This document shows, one piece after another, positions 41,403 to 51,879 of a DNA stretch of 64,000 nucleotides; the stretch's first letter is position 1; each line of letters begins with the position of its first letter. The stretch is from Ctena decussata (Eukaryota > Mollusca > Bivalvia > Lucinida > Lucinidae). The notes under the pieces are model-generated. The model was not told the origin of the DNA. It did not search any database and was given only the letters and a program-made list of their open reading frames with translations. A program made the translations under genes and the position numbers. Location of the stretch: the NCBI GenBank assembly GCA_963989385.1, contig OZ022500.1, positions 16,196,460 to 16,260,459 of the forward strand, given 5' to 3'.

Positions 41403-42463
41403 TATGAGGGTAATCCAATAAAGAGTGGGAGATTTTTTATAAATTGTGAATGTACACGTTTTTTTTATATTGGAAATATGAGGACTGTGAGGCAAAGCTT
41501 ATAGCGCATACAACAAAGTATCCCAAATTTTTATCTGACCGTTGATTTCTTGGTGCCTAGCAACGACAGAAGGCAAGGGAAAAGGTCCCGGCCAGGTTTG
41601 TAAAAATGGTTGCCATGGTTACTGGAACCCTCCTTTGTAGTCCAAAAATATTTTGTTTTATATCTTACTATGTTTTAAACATACTTTGTGAAAATAACTC
41701 ATTTGGTTTAAACATACTTTATTCATTTTTAAATTGTAACATACATATATATATATATAATATACAATACAATCTTGGGATTAGAACAAAAGCTGAGTGC
41801 TTATAGAGTTCTTCTCCCTAAAATAACTCATTTTGGACTGAAAGTATCGGAAAAGTGATGGATTTTAGTTTAAAAATTGAATAAAGCAAAACTTAAGCAT
41901 TGTAATTGGGGGTGGGGATGAGACAGGTGTTATATATCAAAAGTTAATTTACATAATGGTAAGCACTTTACTCTAAACAGTGGCGTATACTTTATAAATT
42001 ACAATGCACATATTGAAGAAACATATGACTGATGGGCTTTGCATTGCTTAGCAATAGAATATCATGCATAGTACTTAAGGTCATATTTCCGTGAATAGAC
42101 TGGTTGCTAGGCAACCATACATCAATGGGCTTATGTACAGTCCAAATGGTATAAGCAAAATTCAAACGTAATGCAACCAAATATAGAAACAGTCAAAATA
42201 TGTTCGGACACCACTATTTGGATAAATGCCAGACCTTTAGTCCTACCTGTGTGGTTTAATTATGAAGCGAATCCCGGCCAACAACTTATCTGGTGCCTTA
42301 CATTTCGAACCATAGCCAAATAAGTTGTCGGCAAAATTTGATGAAACATATACTACAGGGAGGCTAGATATTGGACTAACAAATGAAGGTAAAGTTTTCA
42401 GGTACCAGGGTTGGGTTCTTAAAATATCAAACATGTCCCACCCTTTATTGGATGACCCTCATA
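41403..42463. mobile_element. Non-autonomous DNA transposon with TA-flanked ends
   Basis: TGAGGGTAATCCAATAAAGA (41405) is mirrored by the right end ...CTTTATTGGATGACCCTCA (to 42461), with TA outside both ends. The 1.06-kb interior has only short frames. It splits a palindrome whose intact relative is at 34266-34301. Tc1/mariner-like TA targeting is inferred from the flanks only. Confidence 0.7.
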
Positions 42464-42614
42464 CTATATTCTGCAATACACTGTTGGAAACCGGATGAGA
42501 AGCATTACAAACAAATTTCTAAAAACTGGGACACCTAGAATAATTTCTGTAACTGTCCTTCAAATTGAACTGTCTGGTTTTTCAGTGCAGTAGCGTGCAT
42601 ACATGATGCAGATG

Positions 42615-42693
42615 GAATGGGAACAGTGTAGACCTAGTTCAGACTGCTCCTTCAGGAGAAGTCTGATATGGGTCTGCACTGTTTGCTCATGCC
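42615..42693. mobile_element. P4 foldback copy
   Basis: GGGAACAGTGTAGACCTAGTTCAGACTGCTCC pairs with GGAGAAGTCTGATATGGGTCTGCACTGTTTGC, about 55 bp downstream of a PITPNC1 exon donor (minus strand). Confidence 0.6.
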
Positions 42694-42747
42694 TATCTGC
42701 CCCAATATTTAGGGTTTTATTGCAAAATGAGTACATGCAGTACTTAC

Positions 42748-42807
42748 TTTCCAGTCACTGGCAAATGGCCCTCTTTGTGTCTTACTGGATTTTACTTTAG
42801 TGAGATC
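42748..42807 (-). CDS. PITPNC1: PITPNC1 exon (KTxRGPF block)
   Basis: Acceptor TGTAATTTCAG, donor AAA|GTAAGT. Twenty codons read DLTKVKSSKTQRGPFASDWK, matching the KSxKTGRGxL...xW segment of PITPs. Confidence 0.9.
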
Positions 42808-43354
42808 CTGAAATTACATATGCATATTAAGTACCAGTAAAATTCATTTCCATGACATTGCATCTGAAGATAATTTGTTTAACACTGGTTAACCTGATCA
42901 CAGTTGCCAATGTGGACACAAACCCTAGCGCTAACGCATACTTGGCTACGATGCCAGGGGTCTAGCACAAGCTCTCCTTTGCATTTGCAAAGGTGCGCTT
43001 AAAAAAGGAGTTGCACCCATAAACCTTAAGTATGAGTTAATGGAACAGCAATATACTAACCATGAAATTTTTATTTTTTATTAAAGACTTTTTCTTTTTG
43101 ATGTATTTCAAACAATGAGTTACCTGCTTTTATCAGTGAAAGACAGAACAGTAATGGAGAACAACTAAATAAGCAGTGACCTTTTCTGTTCCCATCCTTA
43201 ACTTATCTGAAGTATGTATGTGTAATATGTATGTAACAGAAGAAGCAAATATGGTTGAACTAAATACGGCAATGTCACTTCAGTGGATTATTTCATCATT
43301 TCAGTTAACTTCATGCTGTCACTGGCTCACTTTATCTGGGGCTCTGTGGCAGCT

Positions 43355-45287
43355 TTAACCCTTAATGCGCCAAAAAGCAGACAACAAAATTTACGTCTGC
43401 AGAATTTAACAAGAGGACCATTGGTCCTGTAGCTCACCCGAGCCCATTCAGCCTCAATACTCTAGGGTAAGTTACTCTAAGGCCATCAGTCAACTGGTTC
43501 TGGTGAAAAAGATTTTTAAAGGTTTTAACCATATATGGGCATGAAGGACATGTTGGTCATGTGACCTGGACATTTGAAAAAAATTTCATTCCCTCAACCC
43601 CCTGGAGGCTCTATATGAAATTTGGTTTCAAAATTGGCCCAGTGGCTTTTGAGGAGATTGTTTGATATTGTCAAAATGACAGAGTTCTGGGTCAAAAGTC
43701 AAAGAATGACCTCGATCTCTTGTTCTCATAAATCTTCATGTACTCATTAAGATGACTGTATATACCAATTTTTAGGCATCAATCTTCAAAACTTTCCATG
43801 AAATCTTATGTTCTAGCATTTTCCCACATTTGACCTTTCCGTAAAATAGTCAAGGTCAACGGCCAACCCAAGGTCATAATTTTGAACAATCTTGATAGTA
43901 CTGGAGTTCCCAATGCTACATACCAAGCTTCAAGGCCATCGGTCAACTGGTTCTGGAGAAGAAGATTGTTCAAAGGTTTTTACCATATATGGGCATGGCG
44001 GCCATGTTGGTCATGTGGCCTGGACCGGTTGAACAAATTTTCATTCCCTCAAACCCCTGGAGGCTCTATATGAAATTTGGTTACAACTGGCCCAGTTATT
44101 TTTGAGGAGATTGTTTGATATTGCCAAAATATGAGAGTTCTGTGTCAAAGGTCAAAGAATGAACATGACCTCTTGTACTCACAAATCTTCATGTACTCAT
44201 TAAGATAACTGTATATACCAATTTTTAGGCATCAATCTTCAAAACTTTCCATGAAATCTTATGTTCTAGCATTTTCCCATATTTGACCTTGCCGTAAAAA
44301 AGATCAAGGTCAACCCAAGGTCATAATTTGAACAATCTTGATAGTACTCGAGTACCCAAAGCTACATACCACGTTTCAAGGCCATCGGTCAATTGGTTCT
44401 GGAGAAGAAGATTTTCAAAGGTTTTTACCATATATGGGCGTGGCAGCCATATTGGTCATGTGACCTGGACTGTATGAGTAAGTTTTTGTTCCCTCAACTC
44501 CTGGAGGCTCTATTTGAAATTTGGTTTCAATTGGCCCAGGGACTTTTGAGGACATTGTTTGGAATTGTCAAAACATAATAGTTCTGGGTCAAAGGTCAAA
44601 GAATGACCTTGACCTCTTGTACTCATAAATCTTCATGTACTAATTAAGATGACTGTAGATACCAATTTTTAGCCCAAAACTTTCAACAGTTTCCAAGATA
44701 TCTTATGTTCTAGCATTTTGCCATATAAAAGCACAAGGAAGCAAATTTGACCTTACTGTAAAAAAGGTCAAGGTCAACCCAAGGTCATAATTTGAACAAT
44801 CTTGGTAGTACTTGCGTACCCGATGCTACATACCAAGTTTCAAGGCCATCGGCCTACTGGTTCTGGAGAAGAAGATTTTTTTAGGTTTTTACCATATATG
44901 GGCATGGCGGCCATGTTGGTCATGTGACCAGGACCGTTTGAACAACTTTTCGTTCCCATGAGCCCTGGAGGCTACATATGAAATTTGGTTACAATTGGCC
45001 CAGCGGTTTCAGAGGAGAAGTCGTTTGAAATTGTTGACGGACGGACGACGGACGGACGGACGGACGGACGACGAAGCCTGACCATACTATAAGCTCCCCC
45101 GGAGCCTCTGGCTCAGGTGAGCTAAAAAAAAATGTTTCGTCCAAGTGATATCATATTGAGAATTTGAAAACAACACTAGAGGCAAACAGTGTAGATTCAG
45201 ATGAGGTGGCTCATTATGAGCCACCTCATCTGGATCTACACTGTTTGCCAATTCAACAATTTTAATTTTTGGCACTTTAAGGGTTAA
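43355..45287. mobile_element. P3 MITE interrupted by a Helentron-like element
   Basis: The left end TTAACCCTTAATGCGCCAAAAAGCAGAC lies at 43355-43408. It resumes at 45125 with ATGTTTCGTCCAAGTGATATC, the core GATGAGGTGGCTCATTATGAG and the end TTTGGCACTTTAAGGGTTAA. Confidence 0.7.
43409..45124 (+). mobile_element. Helentron-like element, four units of about 450 bp
   Basis: The 5' end AACAAGAGGACCATTGGTCCTG (hairpin GGACCATTGGTCC) is followed by four units (CCATATATGGGC near 43530, 43983, 44430, 44893), a (CGGA)n microsatellite (45036-45064) and GGAGCCTCTGGCTCAGGTGAGCTAA. It is the same family as 30645-32578, in the opposite direction. Confidence 0.68.
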
Positions 45288-45323
45288 TGAACAAGGTAAA
45301 TCTCTAAAATAACTAATACTCAC

Positions 45324-45422
45324 CTCTTCTACTTTATAATGTTTTGGGTCTAATGGGTCATTTACAATATCTATAAAATCCACTTCTCGTATACTCAATT
45401 CCTCTTCCGATAAATTTAAACA
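45324..45422 (-). CDS. PITPNC1: PITPNC1 exon (REVDFIDIV block)
   Basis: Acceptor TATTTCTTTTGCAG, donor GAG|GTGAGT. The 33 codons start CLNLSEEELSIREVDFIDIV and end DPKHYKVEE. RExxxIDIxxDxxxxxxY(K)xxED is a conserved PITP segment. Confidence 0.9.
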
Positions 45423-45483
45423 CTGCAAAAGAAATAACAGGCATTGATTTCTTTGAAAACTCCTTCTATCGTTATAAATACTT

Positions 45484-45682
45484 TAAACCCTTAAAGTGCC
45501 AAAGAAGCTTACAACCAAGGTTACATCTGCAAAATTTAAAAGAAAATTTGTTCAAGCTTGTCAAATTGAGCATACAAAGACTAGAGGGCAAACAGTGCAG
45601 ACCCAGATGAGGCGGTTCTATCACCTTGATCAACAGTTTTTGTAAATTCAATTTCGTCATTTTTGGCTCTTTAAGAGTTAAT
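45484..45682. mobile_element. P3 MITE copy in a PITPNC1 intron
   Basis: AAACCCTTAAAGTGCCAAAGAAGC start, GACTAGAGGGCAAACAGTGC middle, TTTTGGCTCTTTAAGAGTTAA end. The right half of the core is lost. Confidence 0.6.
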
Positions 45683-45779
45683 CTTCTGGTTAAAGGTGAA
45701 ATTTTGCAAACAGTCCAGACCCTGACCAGACTATTATTCATCTGAGGGTCTGAACTCCTGATAATGATTACTATTTATA

Positions 45780-45990
45780 CAGTCAACTCTAGGTATCTCG
45801 AACAATGATATCTCATAGTACCCCCATACATAAAAGAATATAGTTTGGACATATTTCTTAGTTTCTTTACATTTCAACTCCTGTTATCTCAAACAACTGG
45901 TTTGTGTAAGGAAATTTTCTGGGACCAGAAAATTAACTTTTAAATATCAGTAGGATAGGATGAACTTCGACCGAGATATCATGAGTTGAT
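45780..45990. mobile_element. MITE with CAGTCAACTCT inverted ends
   Basis: CAGTCAACTCTAGGTATCTCG / CGAGATATCATGAGTTGAT, plus the internal TTTTCTGGGACCAGAAAA hairpin also seen at 49904-50119. Confidence 0.6.
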
Positions 45991-46027
45991 CTATTTCAAA
46001 TTACAAAAAAATCCACCAGGTATGATT

Positions 46028-46163
46028 TAAGGTGAATGGATAAACTTCAGGGGCAGCAACTCATTTTCATTTTGCTTCCCTTCTGGCTCAACTGCTGAAG
46101 AATTTTTTTTTGCTCTTTAGTACTTTGTCATGTAGGAGAGGTGTACCCATACACTTTAAATCA
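46028..46163. mobile_element. P2 MITE remnant
   Basis: TTTAAGGTGAATGGATAAACTTCAGGGGCAGCAACTC at the left and AGGAGAGGTGTACCCATACACTTTAAAT at the right. The centre is deleted. Confidence 0.5.
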
Positions 46164-46530
46164 GACATTATTAGACAACTAGGGTCTAGTTTATACAAAA
46201 TTTCTGCTGGAACACTATGTGTCAAGCATCTGCATATGACACATAAGCATGACACAATACAGAGTTAAAACCACAGAATTCAACAAAATATCATCCCGCC
46301 AATGCTGCTAACATCAACAATGGAAGAGCTATACCTATGTGTCACTTTCTGCTGGTGGTAGAATACACAAAAACTTTTTGCAAGGCCAAAAAATGCTTAC
46401 ACAGATCAAACTGCTTGTAAGCAGCAGCCTTGTCTGTGTCTACATGTTTGCAGAGGCATAACTGTCTCAACATCGCTGCAAGTATGGTAATTTGGCAATG
46501 ATACTTGTGTATACAGAAAAGAAAACTTAC

Positions 46531-46602
46531 ATTTTCAGTTGACCCATTATTGTCTTCATATTTTGTAGTAACTTGGACTGTAAATCTTGGAATGAATGAA
46601 CA
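46531..46602 (-). CDS. PITPNC1: PITPNC1 exon (KYEDNNGS block)
   Basis: Acceptor TGTCTTTCAG, donor AAT|GTAAGT. Twenty-four codons read CSFIPRFTVQVTTKYEDNNG then STEN. The block CSFxPxFxxxxxTKYEDNxGSxxx is close to vertebrate PITPNC1. A P1 element starts 26 bp upstream of the acceptor. Confidence 0.92.
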
Positions 46603-46627
46603 CTGAAAGACATATATAATTATATAT

Positions 46628-46818
46628 GAGCCGCGGCACGAGAAAAACCAACAAAGTGTCTGAGCAGAGTCTTTGCTTTGCACTTACAGGGTAGCTAGGA
46701 GTCTAAGCTACCTCCATCCGGACAGCAAAGACTCTGATCAGACTGGGCAGATGCCCAGGCTGATCTAAGGCTTCGCTGGCGCACATGCTACATTGTTGTT
46801 TTTGTCGTGTCATGGCTC
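46628..46818. mobile_element. P1 foldback MITE, shortened left arm
   Basis: GAGCCGCGGCACGAGAAAAACC to GTTTTTGTCGTGTCATGGCTC. About 50 bp of the left arm is missing. Confidence 0.78.
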
Positions 46819-46834
46819 ATATGTAAAGATGAAC

Positions 46835-47080
46835 GGGTATAATTTCAGGGGGAGTAACTCTATCATTTCATTGTTGTCTAAATGAGGGTAGCAGCCCTGA
46901 TAGCTCAGTAGGTTAAGCACAGGCCTGCTGATCTAGCAGTCCCTGGTTTGAGCCCCGCTCAAGGCGGGTATCTTTTCAATCGTAAACGGTGGCCCATTGC
47001 ACACAGCCTTTCATTACCACTCACAAATAGTCCTTCTATGACTGAAATACTTGCAAAAAGGACGTAAATTAGCATCTCCC
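46835..47080 (+). mobile_element. SINE-A copy in a P2 remnant
   Basis: A short P2 fragment (46835-46890) is followed by the SINE from 46891: A box TAGCTCAGTAGGTTAAGC, B-box variant GGTTTGAGCCCC, body CCATTGCACACAGCCTTTCAT. The head is less conserved than in 8839-9033. Confidence 0.75.
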
Positions 47081-47266
47081 CTATATCATCTGTATCTACC
47101 CTATATATTCCCAGTATGATATGGCTTTGACAAAACATCTTTTGAAACTTTGCAAACATAAATTTTGTCATCTGCTGATTTGGTGTTTTATGTGTTAATA
47201 AGTGAACTACTCATGACCTGAACAGGCTGTGCAAGTGCACAGACTGGTCTGGCATTCACAGTTTGT

Positions 47267-47485
47267 TGTTGTTGTGTTGTTGCTTTACAGCTATGGTCAT
47301 GTCGGGACGGTCAGTTAACCTAACCACACTATTCCTGAGCAGGCTTAGGCCTCCTAAGTGGTTAACCAGTACTAAGTGCAAATACTTTCGCCAGTAACTG
47401 ACAACTGCCCTTCTCTTGATCAGGGGAATGGGAAACCCGGGATCTCTGGTTCTTGAGTCAGAGGCTCTACCAACTGTGCTATGCT
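47267..47485 (-). mobile_element. SINE-B copy, minus orientation
   Basis: It reads as the reverse complement of the SINE-B at 11253: GTACTGGTTAACCACTTAGGAGGC..., GGTTAGGTTAACTGACCGTCC and GTCATGACCATAGCTGTAAAGC-type blocks. The tRNA-like head (47400-47485) is decayed. Confidence 0.75.
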
Positions 47486-47512
47486 GAACAGTTTGCATAT
47501 GCCTTAAAGTAA

Positions 47513-47693
47513 ATGGGTACACTTTCCAGGGAAGCAACTCTGCAATTTTTCATTTTTGCTTCCCTTTTCTAAGGCAGCTAAATCATTTCCTGCAAGAGTG
47601 ACCCTCTTTTGAAACAGTTTCATTGTTCAGGGACACAAAAGTTGTCTCCCCTTGAAACAATGGCAGAGAAGACGTCCTCAAACACCTTCAGGA
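47513..47693. mobile_element. P2 MITE copy
   Basis: AAATGGGTACACTTTCCAGGGAAGCAACTC start; the right side carries AAAAGTTGTCTCCCCTTGAAAC. Confidence 0.6.
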
Positions 47694-47958
47694 ATGTTTT
47701 CTCAGAATGCAGCTCAATTTCAAACAGTTGCTCCTACACCCATTTGAAGCTGCCAATTCTAAATTTCAAAGGTTCAATCACAATTGCTCTAAATATTTAG
47801 ACATTTTAACTAATTACAGTTATGGAATCATCCTATAATTTGAGCTGGTTGATTTTATTGTCCATATTTTTGTCAAACAACTGCTGACAGAAAGGTAAAT
47901 GGAGCAGATTCTTGTCAGATGGCTTCTTTAGGGTCAGTCTGATATGCAGAGGTGAGTA

Positions 47959-47981
47959 ACACACACACACACACACACACA
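47959..47981. repeat. (AC)n microsatellite
   Basis: About eleven AC dinucleotides. Confidence 0.85.
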
Positions 47982-48227
47982 TCTCCTTGATAAGCTCCAA
48001 TTTTAACAGAACGAAATTATCTCCAGATTACTTAAGCTGAATGAATTTAGAATCTTGGGGTGTGGCACTGTTTAGATTTGTTTTTATTTCATTTATCACC
48101 TGTGAAAAAGTAACTTCCCACATGTGCAAACAGGAAAGGTTCAGATCAGCCTGCACTGCAACACGCAGTCTGATCACAATCTTCCCTATTTACATATATA
48201 ATCTCAACTGTGACACATGTAAACTCA

Positions 48228-48430
48228 TTAAGCGCCGGAAATGAAAGTAGCTGAATTTGCAAGCAGCGTAAATCCGGATGAGGCGGCTCATAATGAGCCG
48301 CCTCATCTAGATCTACACTGTTTGCCCTCTAGTCTTTGAAATTTTGATATGATACAGCTTGGAAGAAACATTTTTGAAATTTTTGCAGATGTAAATTTTG
48401 TCGTCTGCTTTTTGGTGCTTACAGAGTTAA
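48228..48430. mobile_element. P3 MITE, well preserved core
   Basis: The core GATGAGGCGGCTCATAATGAG pairs fully with GCCGCCTCATC; the outer end is TCGTCTGCTTTTTGGTGCTTACAGAGTTAA. Confidence 0.65.
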
Positions 48431-48687
48431 AAATGTAGAGTAAAGGCTGCTCTGTTCATGCAGCTGCATAGATTGATTTAGTATTTAAGGTATGCGTATG
48501 GCTTAAATCCCTTTACATGCAATGCCAATTATTACCTTTTGTGCCAGTGTTTGAGGACACTGACCAGCTGCAATGTCCGACCAGCTTGCACACCTTATAG
48601 AATTTCAAACAGCTTACTGTGCATTAATTCGTATGCATATTTGACATATACTGGCTGGTTAGGATGTATGCAGCTTGTACAGGCCAA

Positions 48688-48884
48688 ACAACTAAATTTG
48701 CAAACAGCATAGCTCCTGATGAGGCTGCTCATAATGAGCAGTCTAATCTTTGAACTTTTAATTTATGATGTAGCTTGGAGGAAACATTTTTTAAAAATTT
48801 GCAGACATATTAGCTCAGAGAAATATTTCTTAAAATTTTGCAGACATAACTTTTGTTGTTTGCTTTTTGGTGCTTAAATGGTTA
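48688..48884. mobile_element. P3 MITE, decayed
   Basis: TTGCAAACAGCATAGCTCCTGATGAGGCTGCTC to TTTGGTGCTTAAATGGTTAA. Confidence 0.5.
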
Positions 48885-49229
48885 AGGCGGGTCTGGCATG
48901 ACAGGGTTCAAAGAATTTTGGCAACATACACCAAATCATGGCAACTGTTTGGAAAACCAGATGCAGCTTTTTAATGAGATTTAAATGCTAAGATCACATG
49001 GCTAGAAGGCCAAAGAAATTGCAATTCACAAGTTCTTTAAATGGCATTCTTGATTAAAAATTTGGGTAGGAAATAACAAATTTCAGTGGTCTAAAGCCAA
49101 TCCTGCTGGAATTTTCCACTTTTTCACAGAAAAGATTAGTAGGGGTATTTATTAGACAGGGGCCGTTCTGAGAAGAAATATCTTTGTTCACATCTGGACA
49201 TCAATTTGTAAGATCTAAATCATACTTAC

Positions 49230-49237
49230 TGTGTATT
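49230..49237 (-). CDS. PITPNC1: PITPNC1 8-nt microexon encoding Glu-Tyr-Thr
   Basis: The flanking exons leave a gap: 54609-54697 ends ACA G (phase 1) and 46531-46602 starts at a whole Cys codon, so 2+3n bases are missing. Family alignment asks for E-Y-T between TIT and CSF. On the minus strand AATACACA sits between an acceptor (GATCAACAG) and a consensus donor (GTAAGTATG, plus 49221-49229). It completes G|AA TAC ACA. I searched the intron by eye for the required pattern and this was the only match I noticed. Skipping it would shift the frame. Confidence 0.8.
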
Positions 49238-49568
49238 CTGTTGATCAGCCACCAGCAGGAAATATGAAATGAAGAACAATAGTAAAGTATAAATAATGGT
49301 ACCCATACTAGGACAAAGCTGGGTAACTTCAGACAGCGGGTAAATTCGGACAATGAAAATCCAGATTTTCTCTATTTGCCCAGTTAATTTTGTTTTAATT
49401 TCAAACAACTGACATATAAAGGAAACAATGTTACTGTCTGAATTTACCCACTGTCGGAATTACCTGATTTTACACCAGTGCTAGTTTAAAGCTGCTCATC
49501 TCTGCTTCACATGTAAATTTTCAACTCTTACGGAAATTTAAGAACATTTAAGAATTCTAAAACATGAA

Positions 49569-49790
49569 AGGCACTGTGGTCTAGTGATTACACTTTGCCA
49601 TGCTGCAGAAGGTCACAGGTTCAAATCCCCTAGAAAACTCTAAACTCTAAAACTCAGTAAATGGCTAGCTGTGGCTAGCTGTTTCAAGTCAGAGAATGTT
49701 AAAGGCAGTTAGAAGGATAGGCTCCATCTTTCATATGCTATCCCCAAGATAGGGTAGGCCTCTAAGCATCCACTTCCCCTACAGGCACTT
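49569..49790 (+). mobile_element. SINE-C, tRNA-derived
   Basis: The head GGCACTGTGGTCTAGTGATTA (A box) ... GGTTCAAATCCCC (B box) covers 49569-49635. A 150-bp body follows, including GCTATCCCCAAGATAGGGTAGGCC. Single copy in the window. Confidence 0.6.
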
Positions 49791-49903
49791 TTAAGTTCGC
49801 CATTTTTATTTTGCCTTATACAGGTAATGTAATCAGCTCTTTGTACTATGACAAAAATACAGTGCTCATCCTGATCAGACTGCTTGTGAGGTGTTTGTTA
49901 ATA

Positions 49904-50119
49904 CAGTCAACTCTCCATATCTCAAAGTGGAATTTCATCCCAAACTACTGATATCTCAAAGTAAATTTTCTGGGACCAGAAAATTTACTTGGGGATATCA
50001 GTAGTTTGAGATAAACAGAAGTTAAAATTTAAATAAAAACATGGAATATGTCTATACTAGATTCCTTGATATCAGGGATAATTTGAGATATCAGTGTTCG
50101 ATATATCGAGAGTTGACTG
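49904..50119. mobile_element. MITE with CAGTCAACTCTC inverted ends
   Basis: CAGTCAACTCTCCATATCTC is mirrored by ATATATCGAGAGTTGACTG. The centre TTTTCTGGGACCAGAAAA sits within AAACTACTGATATCTCAAAGTAAA arms. Confidence 0.75.
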
Positions 50120-50139
50120 AACCTCTATGTTTTTCTGAC

Positions 50140-50305
50140 ATCTTTACTAGGGGAGACAACTTTTGTGACTTCCTGCATGCTTCCCTGAGTAACGAAACTC
50201 TTCCAAAAAGGTGTAATTTGCTCCTTGAGGACCAAATTGTTTCTTTAACAAGCAGACCACTATGGAGAAATGGCAGAGTTGCTTCCCCTGAAAGTGAACC
50301 TTTAA
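50140..50305. mobile_element. P2 MITE copy
   Basis: AGGGGAGACAACTTTTGTGACTTCC left arm; GAGTTGCTTCCCCTGAAAGTGAACC right arm. Confidence 0.65.
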
Positions 50306-50369
50306 AGAGCTGTCTATTCAGAACCTGCATTACCCTTAAAAATTCTATATATTTGGAGAGTTAGGTCTG

Positions 50370-50444
50370 AGCAGATAGTGCAAACCCAGATCAGACTGCT
50401 CCTCAAGGAGCAGTCTGATCAGGGTTTATACTATTTGCCATCCC
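50370..50444. mobile_element. P4 foldback copy
   Basis: CAAACCCAGATCAGACTGCTCC and GGAGCAGTCTGATCAGGGTTT flank a 4-nt centre. Confidence 0.65.
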
Positions 50445-50611
50445 ATTTGCATTTTTGGGCACATAACTGCATTGCAAAACCAAACTGTTCCAATTTTAGG
50501 ACCATTATCGCAATTATTTTTAGCATCCCAATATTTAAAATTTTTACAGTATTTGCCATCCTGTCAAAATGAAACTCTCTCTGATCTCAATGGCCTGTCC
50601 TATCTTGAGTT

Positions 50612-50770
50612 TACTTTCAGGGGAAACAACTCTGCAATTTTCATTTTTGCTTCCTTTCTCATTAAGGATCAACTCTTAGAGGAAAGAATTTGCTGCCTAG
50701 GAGTACATTCTTTCTTTTAAGTGCAGACAATGTTTCAGAAGGGTTTCACTGCCCAGGAAAGGACAATGAA
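50612..50770. mobile_element. P2 MITE copy, right end truncated
   Basis: CTTTCAGGGGAAACAACTCTGC, then CTCTTAGAGGAAAGAATTTGC. Confidence 0.6.
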
Positions 50771-50999
50771 CCTCAAAACTCTAACATGGGAAATAAGCAG
50801 GTAGCAGTCAAACTGTCTAAAGTCATATGATTATTCCACTAATCTCCCTTGTTATTGTTCCAGGAATCTCCTCAACAGTGAATATGGCTCCTGAGGAGCA
50901 GTCTGATTAGAGTCTCCTTTTTTTACTTACAGTTTACCGAAACATCATCAACTAATATTTACATTCTTGGTGTATATACTGAAAAGCCCTATAGTAAAC

Positions 51000-51377
51000 C
51001 ATTGGAACGTAATGTAGTTTACATTCCAATAATTACATTGAGACACGCGACGTCAATGACGTCAAAACAAACAACGATTCTCTACCATCTGATTGGACGT
51101 CAGCAACGTCATGACGTCATGCATGCTGTTCTGCTGTTAGCTGAAAAAACTGCGTGTACATGTTTTACTGCTTCAATTTTAGCCCTTATATATGATTTTT
51201 CATGAAAGATTTGATTGAAACGGATGTAAATATAAGCAATGAACTTAATTTTTCTGATGTTAATCGAAGTGTAAACTACATTGGGTCACTAGCAAATGTT
51301 ACATGAACCCCTTCGGGGTTCATTCACTTTGCACGTGACCCAATGTAGTTTACACTTCGATAGACCTCAGAAAAATG
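51000..51377. mobile_element. Foldback element with a cluster of TGACGTCA sites
   Basis: GAAGTGTAAACTACATTGGG (from 51268) pairs with CCCAATGTAGTTTACACTTC (51341-51360) around the short palindrome TGAACCCCTTCGGGGTTCA. Upstream, 51045-51122 holds several CRE-like (T)GACGTCA motifs and a partial extra arm copy (AATGTAGTTTAC at 51010). Confidence 0.6.
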
Positions 51378-51445
51378 AAATTCATTCCTTAAGAACAAAC
51401 AAACAGGTAAGTTATAAAAGTGCAGAGATGAATAAGTATCTTAAG

Positions 51446-51670
51446 GTGAACGGATACACCTCATATTTTTGTATCAATTTTACTAAGGGGAACAACTTTC
51501 CTGACTTTGTATTTCCTTCCCTGGATGAAGAAGCCCTTCCAAAATAAGGTCTACTCTTAAAGGAAAGAATTTGCTCCTAGTGGAGCAAATTCTTCCCTTT
51601 AAAAGTTGACCCCCACAAAGACGGGAGGCAAAATTAAAATTACAGAGTTGCTTCTCCTGAAAGCATACAG
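51446..51670. mobile_element. P2 MITE, well preserved, abutted by a SINE
   Basis: Central CTCTTAAAGGAAAGAATTTG / CAAATTCTTCCCTTTAAAAG hairpin with both arms. The right end stops at GAAAGCATACAG, where SINE-A begins. Confidence 0.8.
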
Positions 51671-51875
51671 GAGTCCCAGTAGCTCAGTGGGTTAAGTGCT
51701 GGTCTACTGATCTAGAGGACCGTGTTTGAGCCCTGACTGACGCTATAGATCTTTTCTACTGTAAACAGGGTTCCATTGCACACAGACTTTCATTATCACC
51801 ATCCCATCATCCTGATAAAACTGAAATACTGTAGAAAAGGACGTAAAATTGCAAGTCATCCATCCATCCATCTGG
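51671..51875 (+). mobile_element. SINE-A copy
   Basis: GTAGCTCAGTGGGTTAAGTGC A box, a weak B box (GTGTTTGAGCCCTG), conserved body and a CATCCATCCATCCATCT tail. Confidence 0.82.
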
Positions 51876-51879
51876 AAGT

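Noticed and set aside
42243..42434. Transposase remnant in the TA-flanked element
   Set aside because: The 63-codon minus frame shows no DDE/D motif or helix-turn-helix that I can recognise.
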